From Rhizobium sp. R635 (GTDB lineage Bacteria; Pseudomonadota; Alphaproteobacteria; Rhizobiales; Rhizobiaceae), in the NCBI RefSeq assembly GCF_002211285.1, contig NZ_LOKX01000023.1, forward strand, positions 62,001 through 126,000: a stretch of 64,000 nt of DNA. Reading direction: 5' to 3'. Shown here one piece after another: positions 1-9,081 of this stretch. Every line of letters begins with the position of its first letter. Position 1 is the first letter of the stretch. The notes below the pieces were generated by a model, which saw nothing but the letters and a program-made list of their open reading frames with translations, had not been told where the DNA came from and made no database searches. The translations under genes and the position numbers were made by a program.

Positions 1-858
1 TTTCTGCGCCACGACAGGCAGGCCGGCGGCCTGAGCCTCCAGATAGGCAAGACCGTAGGCCTCGCCGCAACCCGGCCAGACATAAATGCCGCCTCGCCCG
101 AGCAGCTCGGCGATTTCGGCGGCATTGCGCTCGCCCAGCCATTCGATACGGCCGGCAAAGCCGGCAAACAGCGCCTGCACCTCTTCCCGCATCGGACCGT
201 CGCCGATGACTGCGAGAGTCCAGGGCCGCTCTTCGATCAGCCGGAGCGCTTTTGCAAGCATCGCGTAACTGCCCATCTTATCGCCGGTCCGCATCATGGC
301 GACCGTCATCAGCCGGCGCGGATCGGGCCTCGGCGACGCGGTTTCGAAGAGCGTCGCATCTATGAAAGGTTTCAGGCGGGCAAGCCTTGCCGCCGGAAAA
401 GCTGCTTCGAGCCCCGCCTGGTCGCGTTCCGTGAAGCTGATATTGACCGCCGCCTGCATGATCGCCCCACCGACCAGCTTCTGTCTGGCGGCCCAGCCGG
501 TCCGGTCGCGTTTTGCCGCATAGGAGGCTTCGGCCGTGACATAGGGAATGGCGAACTCGGCGGAAATTGCAGGCCCGAAGGGGTCGGGCGATTTGTAATA
601 GGGATGATAGCAGAACCAGAGCTCGGGTCGCGGCCCGGACTTCCATTTCAGCCGCAGCCGCTCCAGCTCGGCGGAGATGGCGGGTTCGAGCCCTGCCGCC
701 GCTTCCGGCGCCGAGACATGGGTGCGGAACTCGGAAACGACCTCGACCTCGTGGCCGGCAAGCTCCAGCGCCCGGATCAACAGCCGCGCCATCAGCCGGT
801 CGCCCGATGGCACCGGATGGTTCGGCGATTTCATCGGCGCGTAGAAAGCCACCCGCAT
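1..858 (-). CDS. Glycosyltransferase family 4 (3' end outside window)
   Basis: The minus-strand reading frame from the ATG at 858 stays open for 286 codons to the left edge, so only the N-terminal part is present. The N-terminus (MRVAFYAPMKSPNHPVPSG) is typical of GT-B enzymes: a beta strand, then the glycine-containing loop that lines the acceptor site. Further on there is a 'RLMTVAMMRTGDK' strand and 'VIGDGPMREEV', the start of the nucleotide-sugar-binding Rossmann domain, then 'VWPGCGEAYGLAYLEAQAAG', which matches the E-x7-E donor motif of GT4. It is expected to transfer a sugar to a glycan or lipid; the substrate cannot be told. It is divergent from the cyclase gene, with 185 bp between them. 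Confidence 0.8.
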   Translation of the reverse strand, partial: MRVAFYAPMKSPNHPVPSGDRLMARLLIRALELAGHEVEVVSEFRTHVSAPEAAAGLEPAISAELERLRLKWKSGPRPELWFCYHPYYKSPDPFGPAISAEFAIPYVTAEASYAAKRDRTGWAARQKLVGGAIMQAAVNISFTERDQAGLEAAFPAARLARLKPFIDATLFETASPRPDPRRLMTVAMMRTGDKMGSYAMLAKALRLIEERPWTLAVIGDGPMREEVQALFAGFAGRIEWLGERNAAEIAELLGRGGIYVWPGCGEAYGLAYLEAQAAGLPVVAQK

Positions 859-1043
859 TGCGCATCCCTCACGTAAGACAGACTGTTTCCAAATCGGCGC
901 TCGCTGCCGGGCGAAAAAATCCGCTATTGTCCCTTTCCCTAAAACTTGCGCATAAGCATATGGAATGTGATCGCGCTCGAGACAATTCCGCCTTTTTCCC
1001 AATCTCTATGGGCGCGCGGTTACATCGACAAGAACGGGAATGA

Positions 1044-2756
1044 ATGACGACGGCCTCAGTCACAGGGATTTTTTCGGAACGCTCGATCAGAAGGGCAAGG
1101 CTCGGTTCCGGCCTCGTCATTTTCATCTTCGTCCTCTTGCATTTGTCGAACCATGCACTCGGACTGATTTCGCTCGATGCCGCCGACAAGGCCCGCCACC
1201 TTTTCCTCGCCATCTGGCGTAATCCCGCCGGTACTGTGGTGTTCTACGCATCTGTCGTGATCCACATGACGCTGGTGCTGCGCGCCATCTATCTGCGCCG
1301 CAGCCTGGTCATGCCGAAGGGGGAAACGGCCCAGATCGTGCTCGGCCTGCTGATCCCGCTGCTTCTCATCGATCACGTCATCGGCACACGCACCGCCCAC
1401 GACCTCTACGGTTATATCGACGATTACGAGACCGTCGTCGAGCAGCTGTGGATCAAGAACCCGGCGAATGGCGCGCGGCAGGTGCTCGGCGTCATCGCCG
1501 TCTGGTTCCACGGCTGCATCGGCATCCATTTCTGGCTGCGCTACCGCCCGTGGTATGCAGGTGCTGCGCCACTGCTGCTGGCGCTGGCGATCCTCGTGCC
1601 GGTGCTCTCGGTTCTCGGCTTCGTGCAGATGGGGCGTACGCTTGCCGATCCCTCCTATCAACTGACGACCAATCCCTACGAGGTCAACGTCAACGCCCAC
1701 TATCTCTCCGACCCTGAGGTGCGCGCCCGGATCGCCGCGGTCCGTGCCGGGCTCTATGGCGCTTTCTCGTTCTCGCTGCTCGCCGTCGTTGCCGCCCGCG
1801 CCCGGCGCCGGCTGAAGGAGCGCATCGACCAGGTCGCCGTGCACTATCCGGGCGGCGAGGTGATCCGCGTGCCGCGCGGCTTCACGGTGCTGGAAGCAAG
1901 CCGGCTCGGCGGCCTGCCGCATTATTCGGTCTGCGGCGGCAAGGGCCAGTGCTCCACCTGCCGCGTGCAGATCCTCGGCGATTATGAAAGCCTGCCGATC
2001 CCCGACAAGATGGAACAGACGACGCTGAGGCGCATCAATGCCGGCCCGGATGTCCGGCTCGCCTGCCAGCTTCGCCCGGACCGCGACGTCGCGGTCGCAC
2101 CGCTCCTTGTGCCGGCGGTCGAAGCCGCCCTCCCTGCCAATAGCCAGGAGACCAGCCCCGGCCGCGAACGCGAAATCGCCGTGCTCTTCGTCGATATCCG
2201 CCATTTCACCACGCTGACGGAAACGCGCCTGCCCTTCGATGTCGTCTTCCTGCTGAACCGCTATTTCGCCATCATCGGCAAGGCGGTGGAGCAGGCGGGC
2301 GGGCGGCTCGACAAGTTCATCGGCGACGGCGCCATGGCGCTCTTCGGCCTCAACACCGCGCCGGAAGAGGCCTGCCGCCAGGCGCTCAAGGCCGCCGCCG
2401 CGATCGTCGCCGAGATCGAGAAACTCGCCGCCGAACTTGCCGAGGAACTGACGCTGCCGCTGCGCATCGCGATCGGCATCCATACCGGCCCCGCCGTCGT
2501 CGGCACGATGGGATATGGCCGGGTGCGCAGCATGACGGCGATCGGCGATACCGTGAACGTCGCGAGCCGGCTGGAAAGTGCCGCCAAGGAGTTCGAAGCG
2601 GCGATCGTCATCTCCGAGCCGGTGGCGAACCTTTCCGGCGCCGCTCTTGCCGGCATCGAAAGCCGTGAAATCAATGTGCGCGGCCGTGCCCTGCCCTTGA
2701 AAGTCTATGTCATTCCGAGAGAGAAAGCGGCAGAACCGCTCGAAGGAAAAGATTGA
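1044..2756 (+). CDS. cyaC: CyaC-like redox-sensing membrane adenylate cyclase
   Basis: The 570-residue protein has three parts. Residues about 20-260 form a membrane domain with several helices and paired histidines, of the type related to succinate dehydrogenase cytochrome b. Residues about 275-355 form a [2Fe-2S] ferredoxin domain with Cys297, Cys303, Cys306 and Cys341 (C-x5-C-x2-C-x34-C, adrenodoxin-type spacing). Residues about 375-560 form a class III cyclase domain with metal-binding Asp384 and Asp428 (IGDGAMALFG) and 'GDTVNVASRLE'. This order is that of Sinorhizobium meliloti CyaC, described as a quinone-responsive diheme-B adenylate cyclase, so cAMP output is probably tied to the redox state of the quinone pool. 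The stop overlaps the start of the next gene by one base, indicating co-translation. The symbol is by architecture only. Confidence 0.85.
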   Translation: MTTASVTGIFSERSIRRARLGSGLVIFIFVLLHLSNHALGLISLDAADKARHLFLAIWRNPAGTVVFYASVVIHMTLVLRAIYLRRSLVMPKGETAQIVLGLLIPLLLIDHVIGTRTAHDLYGYIDDYETVVEQLWIKNPANGARQVLGVIAVWFHGCIGIHFWLRYRPWYAGAAPLLLALAILVPVLSVLGFVQMGRTLADPSYQLTTNPYEVNVNAHYLSDPEVRARIAAVRAGLYGAFSFSLLAVVAARARRRLKERIDQVAVHYPGGEVIRVPRGFTVLEASRLGGLPHYSVCGGKGQCSTCRVQILGDYESLPIPDKMEQTTLRRINAGPDVRLACQLRPDRDVAVAPLLVPAVEAALPANSQETSPGREREIAVLFVDIRHFTTLTETRLPFDVVFLLNRYFAIIGKAVEQAGGRLDKFIGDGAMALFGLNTAPEEACRQALKAAAAIVAEIEKLAAELAEELTLPLRIAIGIHTGPAVVGTMGYGRVRSMTAIGDTVNVASRLESAAKEFEAAIVISEPVANLSGAALAGIESREINVRGRALPLKVYVIPREKAAEPLEGKD

Positions 2757-3634
2757 TGCCCGGCAAGCCCTGGCTGACCGCCAGATATTGGAGCCGCCGC
2801 CTGCGCAAGGCGCGCAATAGAGCCGCCTCGCGCTTCTTCGATACCCGCTTCGGCCGCCGCCTGCTGATCGAGAATATCGGCCCGCGCGTCGTCTCGATGA
2901 CGGTTGATGCCGGTGACCACCTGATGACCTTCTCGCCGTCGGACTATATCGGCCGCAAGGTTTTCCGGAAGGGCCACTTCGAGCGAGAGGCGGTCGACCG
3001 GCTGATCGTCATCCTGCGCGAGCGCGGCCTTCTCAGGAAGGATGCGACGCTGCTCGAGATCGGCGGCAATATCGGCACCCAGACCGTCTATTTCGCTTTC
3101 AGCGGCACGTACGCCCAGATCGTCAGCGTCGAGCCCGACCCGCGCAATTTCCCGCTGCTTACCCTCAACATCCGCCAGAATGGGCTGGAGGAGAAGGTCC
3201 GCCTCGTCAATTGCGCCGCCGGCGAGAGCGAAGGCGAGATCGATTTTTTCCTCAACCTCGACAATCACGGCAAAAGCAGCGCCATCCGCCAAAGTCCGAA
3301 GGACAAGAAGATCAGCGTGCCGGTGAAGCCGGTTTCCGAAATCCTTGCCGGGCTTTCGGTCGATCCGGTCTCGATCGGTCTCGTCTGGATGGACATCGAA
3401 GGCTACGAGCCGGTCGCCTGCCGCTCGATGCAGCCGCTGCTTGCCCGCCGCGTGCCGCTCTACATGGAGTTCACACCGCTCTTCTACGGGCCGGAGGGGA
3501 CGAAGGCCTTCATATCGATGCTATCCGGTTTCTACGAGGATTGCCTCGTCGTCTTCGAGGACCGCGAGGTGGAGATGAAGGTCCGCGAACTGCCGGGTGA
3601 TTTCGATCAATACAACGTGCTGTTTTTGCCGTAG
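2756..3634 (+). CDS. FkbM family SAM-dependent methyltransferase
   Basis: This 292-residue protein has the SAM-binding motif 'LLEIGGNIGTQTVYFAF', the acidic ribose-binding 'VSVEPDPRNFPLL' strand and a C-terminal 'VWMDIEGYEP' strand, which together are the FkbM pattern. FkbM enzymes O-methylate glycans, lipids or polyketides; the acceptor here is unknown. The ATG at 2756 shares its A with the TGA of the upstream cyclase. A TTG one codon earlier is possible but less likely. Co-translation with a cyclase is unusual and suggests either a shared role in envelope modification or chance operon placement. Confidence 0.85.
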   Translation: MPGKPWLTARYWSRRLRKARNRAASRFFDTRFGRRLLIENIGPRVVSMTVDAGDHLMTFSPSDYIGRKVFRKGHFEREAVDRLIVILRERGLLRKDATLLEIGGNIGTQTVYFAFSGTYAQIVSVEPDPRNFPLLTLNIRQNGLEEKVRLVNCAAGESEGEIDFFLNLDNHGKSSAIRQSPKDKKISVPVKPVSEILAGLSVDPVSIGLVWMDIEGYEPVACRSMQPLLARRVPLYMEFTPLFYGPEGTKAFISMLSGFYEDCLVVFEDREVEMKVRELPGDFDQYNVLFLP

Positions 3635-3657
3635 ATATTTGATTGCGAATGTTGCGG

Positions 3658-4809
3658 CTAAACGCCGTCATAGCTCTTGTTCGCCGCATTCTGCACCAAA
3701 GCGATGGCGATCGGCGGGAATAGGAAGCTCCAGAAGGCGAGCCAGGCGATAGAGATCAGGCGCCCATGGCCGCTCTCTCGCCCGCGATCGTTGAGGAGAT
3801 CGCCGAGCGTCATCAGCAGAACCGGCAGGCCGAGCGGCACGAGGATCGCGATCAGCATGGCGGCAAGCGGCGTGAGAAGGCGTTGCGAAGGTGCAGCGCC
3901 CGCAAGCTCGCCATGGATGCGATAGACCCAATAGGCAAGATAAATGAGGGCGGCGATCGCGATGACGAGCACCAGCAAGGCGAGAAGCTGCGCGATCTCG
4001 AAAGTGCCGTTCGCTTCGAGCCCATCGCCCTGAAAGCCGTAGACACCAAGACTAAGAAGGAAGATCAGCACCAGCGGCGCAGTGAGGATGACGGCGACCA
4101 TGAGCGGCGATCGTCTTTGCGGCGCAATCGGCCTGTGGCGCCGGTGCGGCATGTCATCGAAGGCGAGAGGCTGCGCCGGCAGGAGCAGGACGGCGGCAAT
4201 CACCAGGCAGGCGAGAAACGCGATCGCAACGGACAATCCGCCTCGATCCGCCTGGTAGAGCCAGGAGGCGAGGACGGGCGCGAAGGCCGAGGTCAGGATC
4301 GTGGTCGACATCAGCGTCAGCGCGCAGCCGAAATCGATCCTGCCGGGGCGACCGCCCACCAGGAAAATCGCAATCGCCAGCGGGAAAACCGCCCGGACCG
4401 CGCCCAATAATAATCCGAAGAAAAACAGGAAGACCGGCGAGGCCCAAAGCGCCGGCGCCGGGATGACAGCGATGGCGGCAAGGGTGCAGGCGACGAGCGG
4501 CGCGATCAGCGCCGGCCGTCCATGGCGGCTGGCGACGACGAAGGCGAGGAAGGCGCCGATGACCCAGCCGGCATTGGAGCCGAGATAGAAGATCGCGATC
4601 GTTTGAACGCCGCTTCCGGCCTCCTGTGAAATCAGCGGAAAGACCGTCGTCAGCCCCTGCCCGCCGAAAGCCAGAAGCAGCGAGGCGAAAAACAAGGCCC
4701 AGTAGCGATAGGTGCTGAGGAAATCGGCGAGCGTCCATTCGGCCCTGCCGGCGGCCTGAGAGAAATTGTCCGTCAATGAAAACGCCCCCATTCGAAAATG
4801 ATTGTTCAT
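3658..4809 (-). CDS. MFS-like integral membrane protein
   Basis: This polytopic protein (383 residues from the chosen ATG) has about ten to twelve hydrophobic segments. A first segment near 'YWALFFASLLLAFGGQGL' is followed by 'AGWVIGAFLAFVVASRHGRP', a loop resembling the MFS motif-A region. The centre holds a short basic loop (HRRHRPIAPQRR), as in two-bundle transporters. I cannot name a substrate. The frame is open upstream to 4893 (28 more residues), but that extension is polar and has no ribosome-binding site, so the start at 4809 is preferred with low certainty. The gene converges on the FkbM gene, with 23 bp between the stops. Confidence 0.6.
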   Translation of the reverse strand: MNNHFRMGAFSLTDNFSQAAGRAEWTLADFLSTYRYWALFFASLLLAFGGQGLTTVFPLISQEAGSGVQTIAIFYLGSNAGWVIGAFLAFVVASRHGRPALIAPLVACTLAAIAVIPAPALWASPVFLFFFGLLLGAVRAVFPLAIAIFLVGGRPGRIDFGCALTLMSTTILTSAFAPVLASWLYQADRGGLSVAIAFLACLVIAAVLLLPAQPLAFDDMPHRRHRPIAPQRRSPLMVAVILTAPLVLIFLLSLGVYGFQGDGLEANGTFEIAQLLALLVLVIAIAALIYLAYWVYRIHGELAGAAPSQRLLTPLAAMLIAILVPLGLPVLLMTLGDLLNDRGRESGHGRLISIAWLAFWSFLFPPIAIALVQNAANKSYDGV

Positions 4810-4893
4810 CGCCCTCAACGGCGATACCCGCGAAATGCCGGCCATGACGGAAATAGAACCGGGCCAGCGATTTTCGAGAGGCTTGCAGGCCAT

Positions 4894-5146
4894 TCAATCG
4901 CGGGCTTTTCATTCGTGTCCCAACGACCTCCCTCAAAAGTCAGAGGCCAGCGAGGAGGTCGAGCCGCGAACGGGCATCTTCCGCAGCCACAGCCAGGCTA
5001 TCTATGACGGGCGGAGTACTCACATCAACCTTGTGCAAGCCCGAAAAAAGCAGTTAGCTGGCATCGTTGGGGTACGCTCATTCGCACGATTAAACGACCA
5101 TTGAAAAATAGGTGCCCTGAGCCGTCCGCATTTCGAGGGAAATCTC
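4894..5146. promoter_or_regulatory. Divergent promoter region upstream of the sensor cyclase
   Basis: About 250 bp separate the longest possible frame of the membrane-protein gene from the cyclase gene (about 340 bp if the shorter start is used). The last stretch (about 5070-5110) is locally AT-rich and probably holds the cyclase promoter. A GAGGGAAAT sequence at about 5132 is a good ribosome-binding site for the GTG start at 5147. I see no clear operator or hairpin. Confidence 0.4.
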
Positions 5147-7057
5147 GTGCGCTGGTCCAAACCGCTCAGAGTGCATCTCGGCGTCCTGGTCGTTGCATCG
5201 CTGCTTTGCACGTCGATGCCGATCATCTGGATGGCATTCAGGCAGGGAAGCGATGCCGCCGTGAACGCCGGCGTACAGCAGATGCGCGGGATGAGCCTGC
5301 GGCTGATCGAGGGATATCGCAACACGCTGGAGGGAGGCACCGAGGCGGTCGCGCTGGCATCTACCCTGCCGCAGCTCGTTTCCCCGCCGCCTCAGGATAT
5401 GAAGGCAAAACAGGAACTCTTTTTGGAAATCCTGCGAAACGTCCCCGAGGCCACGAGCGTCTATGCCGGATATCCCGACGGCTCCTACCTGCAGGTCATC
5501 AACGCCGGAAGGAGGGATGTCCGCCAGACCCTCTCGGCGCCTGACGATACGGCTTTCGCGATCAGAACGATCGCGGAGCGGCAAAGCGCGCACGTCCTAT
5601 CGACACTCGGCTTTCTCGACAGCAAGGCAAGACCGATCGGCGAGCGGGATATGGAAGATGCGTCCTTCGATCCGCGGCAACGCCCCTGGTATCAGGCCGT
5701 CGTTCAGGACGGAGTTCCGGTCTCCGTGGGCCCCTATGTGACCGGAACGCTCAAGGTTCCGACGCTGACGATCGCGGCGCCGATGAAGGACGATGGCCGG
5801 GTGGTCGCAGGCATCAACATTCACCTGCAGACGGTCGGTCGCCTGCTGGATGCGCAGGGGATTTCGCCGCATGCCCGAGCATATATCATCGATGGCAGCG
5901 GTCATCTCGTCGCTCATTCCGACCCTGAAATCATGAGCAGGATCATCGCAATATGGTCGAGAACGTCAGGCGCCTTCGCCACAACGGCAAACCGTTTCGA
6001 CGCCAGTCTCGAAACGGTGGCCAGGCTGCGACGGGATCCCGCCTTCGCAAACGGCGGCTTGGCGCGGCTCGATCTTGATGGCGAAAGCTATCTCGTGCAG
6101 ATTGCACCCGTCAGCGTATCCGGTCTGTTCCAGGGAAGCACTGCCGCGATCGTCGTGCCGCTGGAAGACCTTGTGGCTGAAGCCAACCGGCTGCTCGTGC
6201 GCAATCTCCTGATTGCCGGCGCCTTCGTGCTCGCGGGTGTCGCTGCATCGGTGGTTCTCTCGCGCATGGTCAGCCGCTCACTCTACCGGCTCGCCGATGA
6301 GGCGCGCAGGATCGGCGATCTCGATGTTGGCGAGAAAGCCTTGTCGCACTCCTGGATAACGGAGATAAACACGCTGGCTGGCGCGCTCTCGGCAAGCCGT
6401 CACGCCATCGGCCAGTTCGCGCTCTATGTGCCGCGTGAAGTGGTTCGGCGCATCGTCAGCCCGGAAGGGCGAGCCGTCGTCAAGGCGAAGCGCCAGGATG
6501 TGACGGTGCTGTTCACCGATATCAGGGACTTCACCACCATATCCGAGCAGAATTCGCCCGAGGACGTGGTCGATACGCTGTCGGCCTATTTCGAACTCTT
6601 GAACACCATTGCCGAGGGCCAGGGCGGGACAGTCGTCCAATATCTCGGCGACTCCATTTTCGTCATGTGGAACGCCCCCGTTCCGGATATGCAGCATGTC
6701 GAACACGGCTGCCGATGCGCGCTTGCGATGAAAGCGGCGGTTGACGGCCTGAACGAGGAGAACAGAAGGAATGGCCGCCCCGAGCTCTTCACCCGATTTG
6801 GATTGCACACCGGCCCGGCGGTGGTCGGCAGTTTCGGCGCCATTTCGCGGCAGCAATACACGGCCATGGGCGATACGATCAATGTCGCGTCACGCCTGGA
6901 GGGATTGAACAAGGAGTTTGGGACGTCGATCTTGGCAAGCTCGGCCATACATGACGCCGTTGCCGATCGTTTCGAGTTTCGGCCGTTGGGTCTGGTGCAG
7001 GTGAAGGGGCGGGCCGAGAAAGTTGATCTATGGGAGCTGGTTGAGGAGAGTGGCTAA
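5147..7057 (+). CDS. Adenylate/guanylate cyclase with periplasmic Cache-type sensor
   Basis: The 636-residue protein starts with GTG after a good Shine-Dalgarno. A first membrane helix (about residues 10-33) and a second (about 350-372) enclose a periplasmic region of roughly 310 residues, whose 'RQRPWYQAVVQDGVPVSVGP' stretch is typical of double Cache ligand sensors. A HAMP-like linker follows, then the class III cyclase domain (about 445-625) with 'VLFTDIRDFTT' (Asp458), 'YLGDSIFVMWN' (Asp502) and 'GDTINVASRLEG'. Both metal-binding aspartates and the Asn/Arg pair are present, so activity is expected. It probably converts an extracellular small-molecule signal into cAMP; the ligand is unknown. 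Confidence 0.88.
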   Translation: MRWSKPLRVHLGVLVVASLLCTSMPIIWMAFRQGSDAAVNAGVQQMRGMSLRLIEGYRNTLEGGTEAVALASTLPQLVSPPPQDMKAKQELFLEILRNVPEATSVYAGYPDGSYLQVINAGRRDVRQTLSAPDDTAFAIRTIAERQSAHVLSTLGFLDSKARPIGERDMEDASFDPRQRPWYQAVVQDGVPVSVGPYVTGTLKVPTLTIAAPMKDDGRVVAGINIHLQTVGRLLDAQGISPHARAYIIDGSGHLVAHSDPEIMSRIIAIWSRTSGAFATTANRFDASLETVARLRRDPAFANGGLARLDLDGESYLVQIAPVSVSGLFQGSTAAIVVPLEDLVAEANRLLVRNLLIAGAFVLAGVAASVVLSRMVSRSLYRLADEARRIGDLDVGEKALSHSWITEINTLAGALSASRHAIGQFALYVPREVVRRIVSPEGRAVVKAKRQDVTVLFTDIRDFTTISEQNSPEDVVDTLSAYFELLNTIAEGQGGTVVQYLGDSIFVMWNAPVPDMQHVEHGCRCALAMKAAVDGLNEENRRNGRPELFTRFGLHTGPAVVGSFGAISRQQYTAMGDTINVASRLEGLNKEFGTSILASSAIHDAVADRFEFRPLGLVQVKGRAEKVDLWELVEESG

Positions 7058-7105
7058 CCGTCCCCAGGGCCTTCCCCCTCACCTGATGCAAGGCCACTCC
7101 CCCGC

Positions 7106-8005
7106 TCAAACCAGCTTCTTCGCCTCTGTTTTCGTATGCTCGTGATATTTATTCTCGCGCAGCGTCCCGAACAGCTTCAGGCTTTCCAGATGCTCGCGCT
7201 GGGCGCGGTAGAACTCATTCAGGAACAACAGCTCCTGGCCGCGCTTCACAGGCTCCTCGTAGCGAATCCTCCTCGTGATCGTGCGCACGATCTTGACGAT
7301 CTCTTCGTGATTGGACTTCTTCGTCGTGTCGCGAAGCACATCCTCCAGCGTTTGCAGCTCGTACTTTCCGTAGATATCGAGATGGTCAGGCAGGAACTCG
7401 AAGGCCGATTGCGATGATGCGGCGGCAGGGGCGGACAAAGCGAGGTCGGAGAGGAGCGCCGAGCGCGGATTGTCGACCACCAGCGTGCCGGCGATGATGT
7501 CGCCGAGCCTTTGCCGGCGCCGGTTGGTAAAGGGGACGACGATCACCACCAGCAGCCAGAGACCCGTCAAAACGTTTTCCCAGGCCGACTGAGTGCCGAC
7601 CGAAGCCAAGAGGCCGAGGGGAGCAAAGATCTCCACCTCCTTCATGAGGTTGCGCGCGGTCACCTGATGCGGCGTGAGCCGCCGTCCGTCCATGTTGATG
7701 ACGCGGATGCCGGTTATCCTTTTCCCGAGCGTGCGTCCGTTCCAGATGAGTTCCGAGAGGACGTAATAAGGGACACCCACCAGATAGCCCAGCAGCACCG
7801 TCAGCATCGTCTCCGCGCTTGCGGGCAGCATGCCGGTGTACAGGACCACAAAGGCAACGATGGCGACGACGAGGACCGTGAAGATCATGTCGAGGATCTG
7901 CGCGCCGAAACGCGTTCCGAGCGAGGCAATGGCAAAATTGATCGGCACGCCTTCCGGCGGGATGAACTGCTCGATGCGCCTGCCGTCCTTATCAGTCTGG
8001 TTCAT
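7106..8005 (-). CDS. RDD family membrane protein
   Basis: The 299-residue protein has an RDD domain in its first 175 residues: 'GTRFGAQILDMIF' (arginine-aspartate at the start of helix 1), further hydrophobic helices and the conserved 'LIWNGRTLGKRITGIRVINM' stretch. The remaining 125 residues are soluble, basic and helical. It is the last gene of the MoxR operon and overlaps the SpoIIM-like gene by four bases (ATGA). RDD proteins are often found beside MoxR/DUF58/SpoIIM genes; some have been tied to ion transport, but no function can be assigned here. Confidence 0.82.
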   Translation of the reverse strand: MNQTDKDGRRIEQFIPPEGVPINFAIASLGTRFGAQILDMIFTVLVVAIVAFVVLYTGMLPASAETMLTVLLGYLVGVPYYVLSELIWNGRTLGKRITGIRVINMDGRRLTPHQVTARNLMKEVEIFAPLGLLASVGTQSAWENVLTGLWLLVVIVVPFTNRRRQRLGDIIAGTLVVDNPRSALLSDLALSAPAAASSQSAFEFLPDHLDIYGKYELQTLEDVLRDTTKKSNHEEIVKIVRTITRRIRYEEPVKRGQELLFLNEFYRAQREHLESLKLFGTLRENKYHEHTKTEAKKLV

Positions 8006-9081
8006 CGCGCGGCCTCGCGCGATGTCTTGCTGCCTCGACCTGCGAGCAGCAGCCAGCTCATCCAGAAGACACCCATGCCCCAGCCGATGACGATGCGCCA
8101 GAAGGGATCTTGTATCAGCTGCCGCAAGAACCCTTCGATGACGGCTGCGATGATGAGCATCAGCGCCGCCAGGATGGCGAGCTTGACGGCATCATGCGCC
8201 TGGTGGCGCAAGGCCTCCTTGCGTGTTCGCGCACCCGGAAGCAGAACGGCCAGCCCAAGCCTTGCGCCGCCAGCGCAGGCAATGGCGATGGCCGCAAGCT
8301 CGGTCACGCCATGGATCGAGAGCCAGGCGAAGACGTCGTAGCCAAGGCCCCTTCGAGCAAACATCGCGAAAAACGCACCGAGGATCAGGCCGTTGTAAAA
8401 GGTCAGAATGAAACTCGGCACCGACACGAAAATACCGAGCGTGAAGATCAGGATGACGATGGTCGTGTTGTGGGAAAACAGAAATGCGGAAAATGCGGCC
8501 AACCTGTCGCTGTCATGCCCTTCATCGCCATAGATCGTGGAGCGCAGATAATCGGCCGATGCATCGGGCGTGCGCTGATCGGCGAGCTCCGGGGGCACGA
8601 ACGTATAGAACCAGCTCGGGTCGTTTTGGCAGAGCTTGTAACCGGCGGCCGCCCCGAGAATGAGCGCCAGGAAGCCGATGAACAAAGGCAGGGCCGAACG
8701 ACGCACTGCCTGCGGGATACCCTGCAACAACAAGCGGGCGGTCAGGCCGCCAAGGCTCTCCTGCGGGGCATAGACGACGAGATAGGCCCGGGCGCAGAGG
8801 CTTTCCAGATAGGCGATCAGGGCGCGGTCGAGGGAAATATCGCGCGCCACGCTCAGCGAGTTCATCGCCTGCCTGTATCCGGCCGCGAGATTGCGGACCT
8901 CGTCATAGCCGAGCGCGGCCGTGCCGCCTTTTTCGGCGCGCGTCACGAGTTCGTCCAGTTGACGCCAGTGCGCCTCGCGCTCCAGCCGAAAGCGGGCCGA
9001 GCGGAGCGTATCGTTCTGGACGGCGCCGACATTCGCCGCTGCGCCCGTATCCACCCTGCCGTCGATACCGATATCCATCAT
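8002..9081 (-). CDS. SpoIIM-like (stage II sporulation protein M family) membrane protein
   Basis: The 359-residue protein has a soluble helical N-terminus of about 130 residues and a C-terminal membrane domain with about five helices. It contains 'TFYNGLILGAFFAMFARRG' and 'WLSIHGVTELAAIAIACAGG', the hallmark of the SpoIIM/DUF95 family (conserved HGxxE). This organism group does not sporulate, and the family is widespread in non-sporulating bacteria next to RDD and MoxR genes. It overlaps both neighbours by four bases (8002-8005 and 9078-9081), so translation of the three genes is coupled. Confidence 0.85.
   Translation of the reverse strand: MMDIGIDGRVDTGAAANVGAVQNDTLRSARFRLEREAHWRQLDELVTRAEKGGTAALGYDEVRNLAAGYRQAMNSLSVARDISLDRALIAYLESLCARAYLVVYAPQESLGGLTARLLLQGIPQAVRRSALPLFIGFLALILGAAAGYKLCQNDPSWFYTFVPPELADQRTPDASADYLRSTIYGDEGHDSDRLAAFSAFLFSHNTTIVILIFTLGIFVSVPSFILTFYNGLILGAFFAMFARRGLGYDVFAWLSIHGVTELAAIAIACAGGARLGLAVLLPGARTRKEALRHQAHDAVKLAILAALMLIIAAVIEGFLRQLIQDPFWRIVIGWGMGVFWMSWLLLAGRGSKTSREAAR

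Noticed and set aside
1056..2483. Long open frame on the minus strand opposite the CyaC-like cyclase
   Set aside because: It is rich in Arg, Asp and His with no domain pattern, a typical shadow of a high-GC gene; the plus-strand cyclase has complete motifs.
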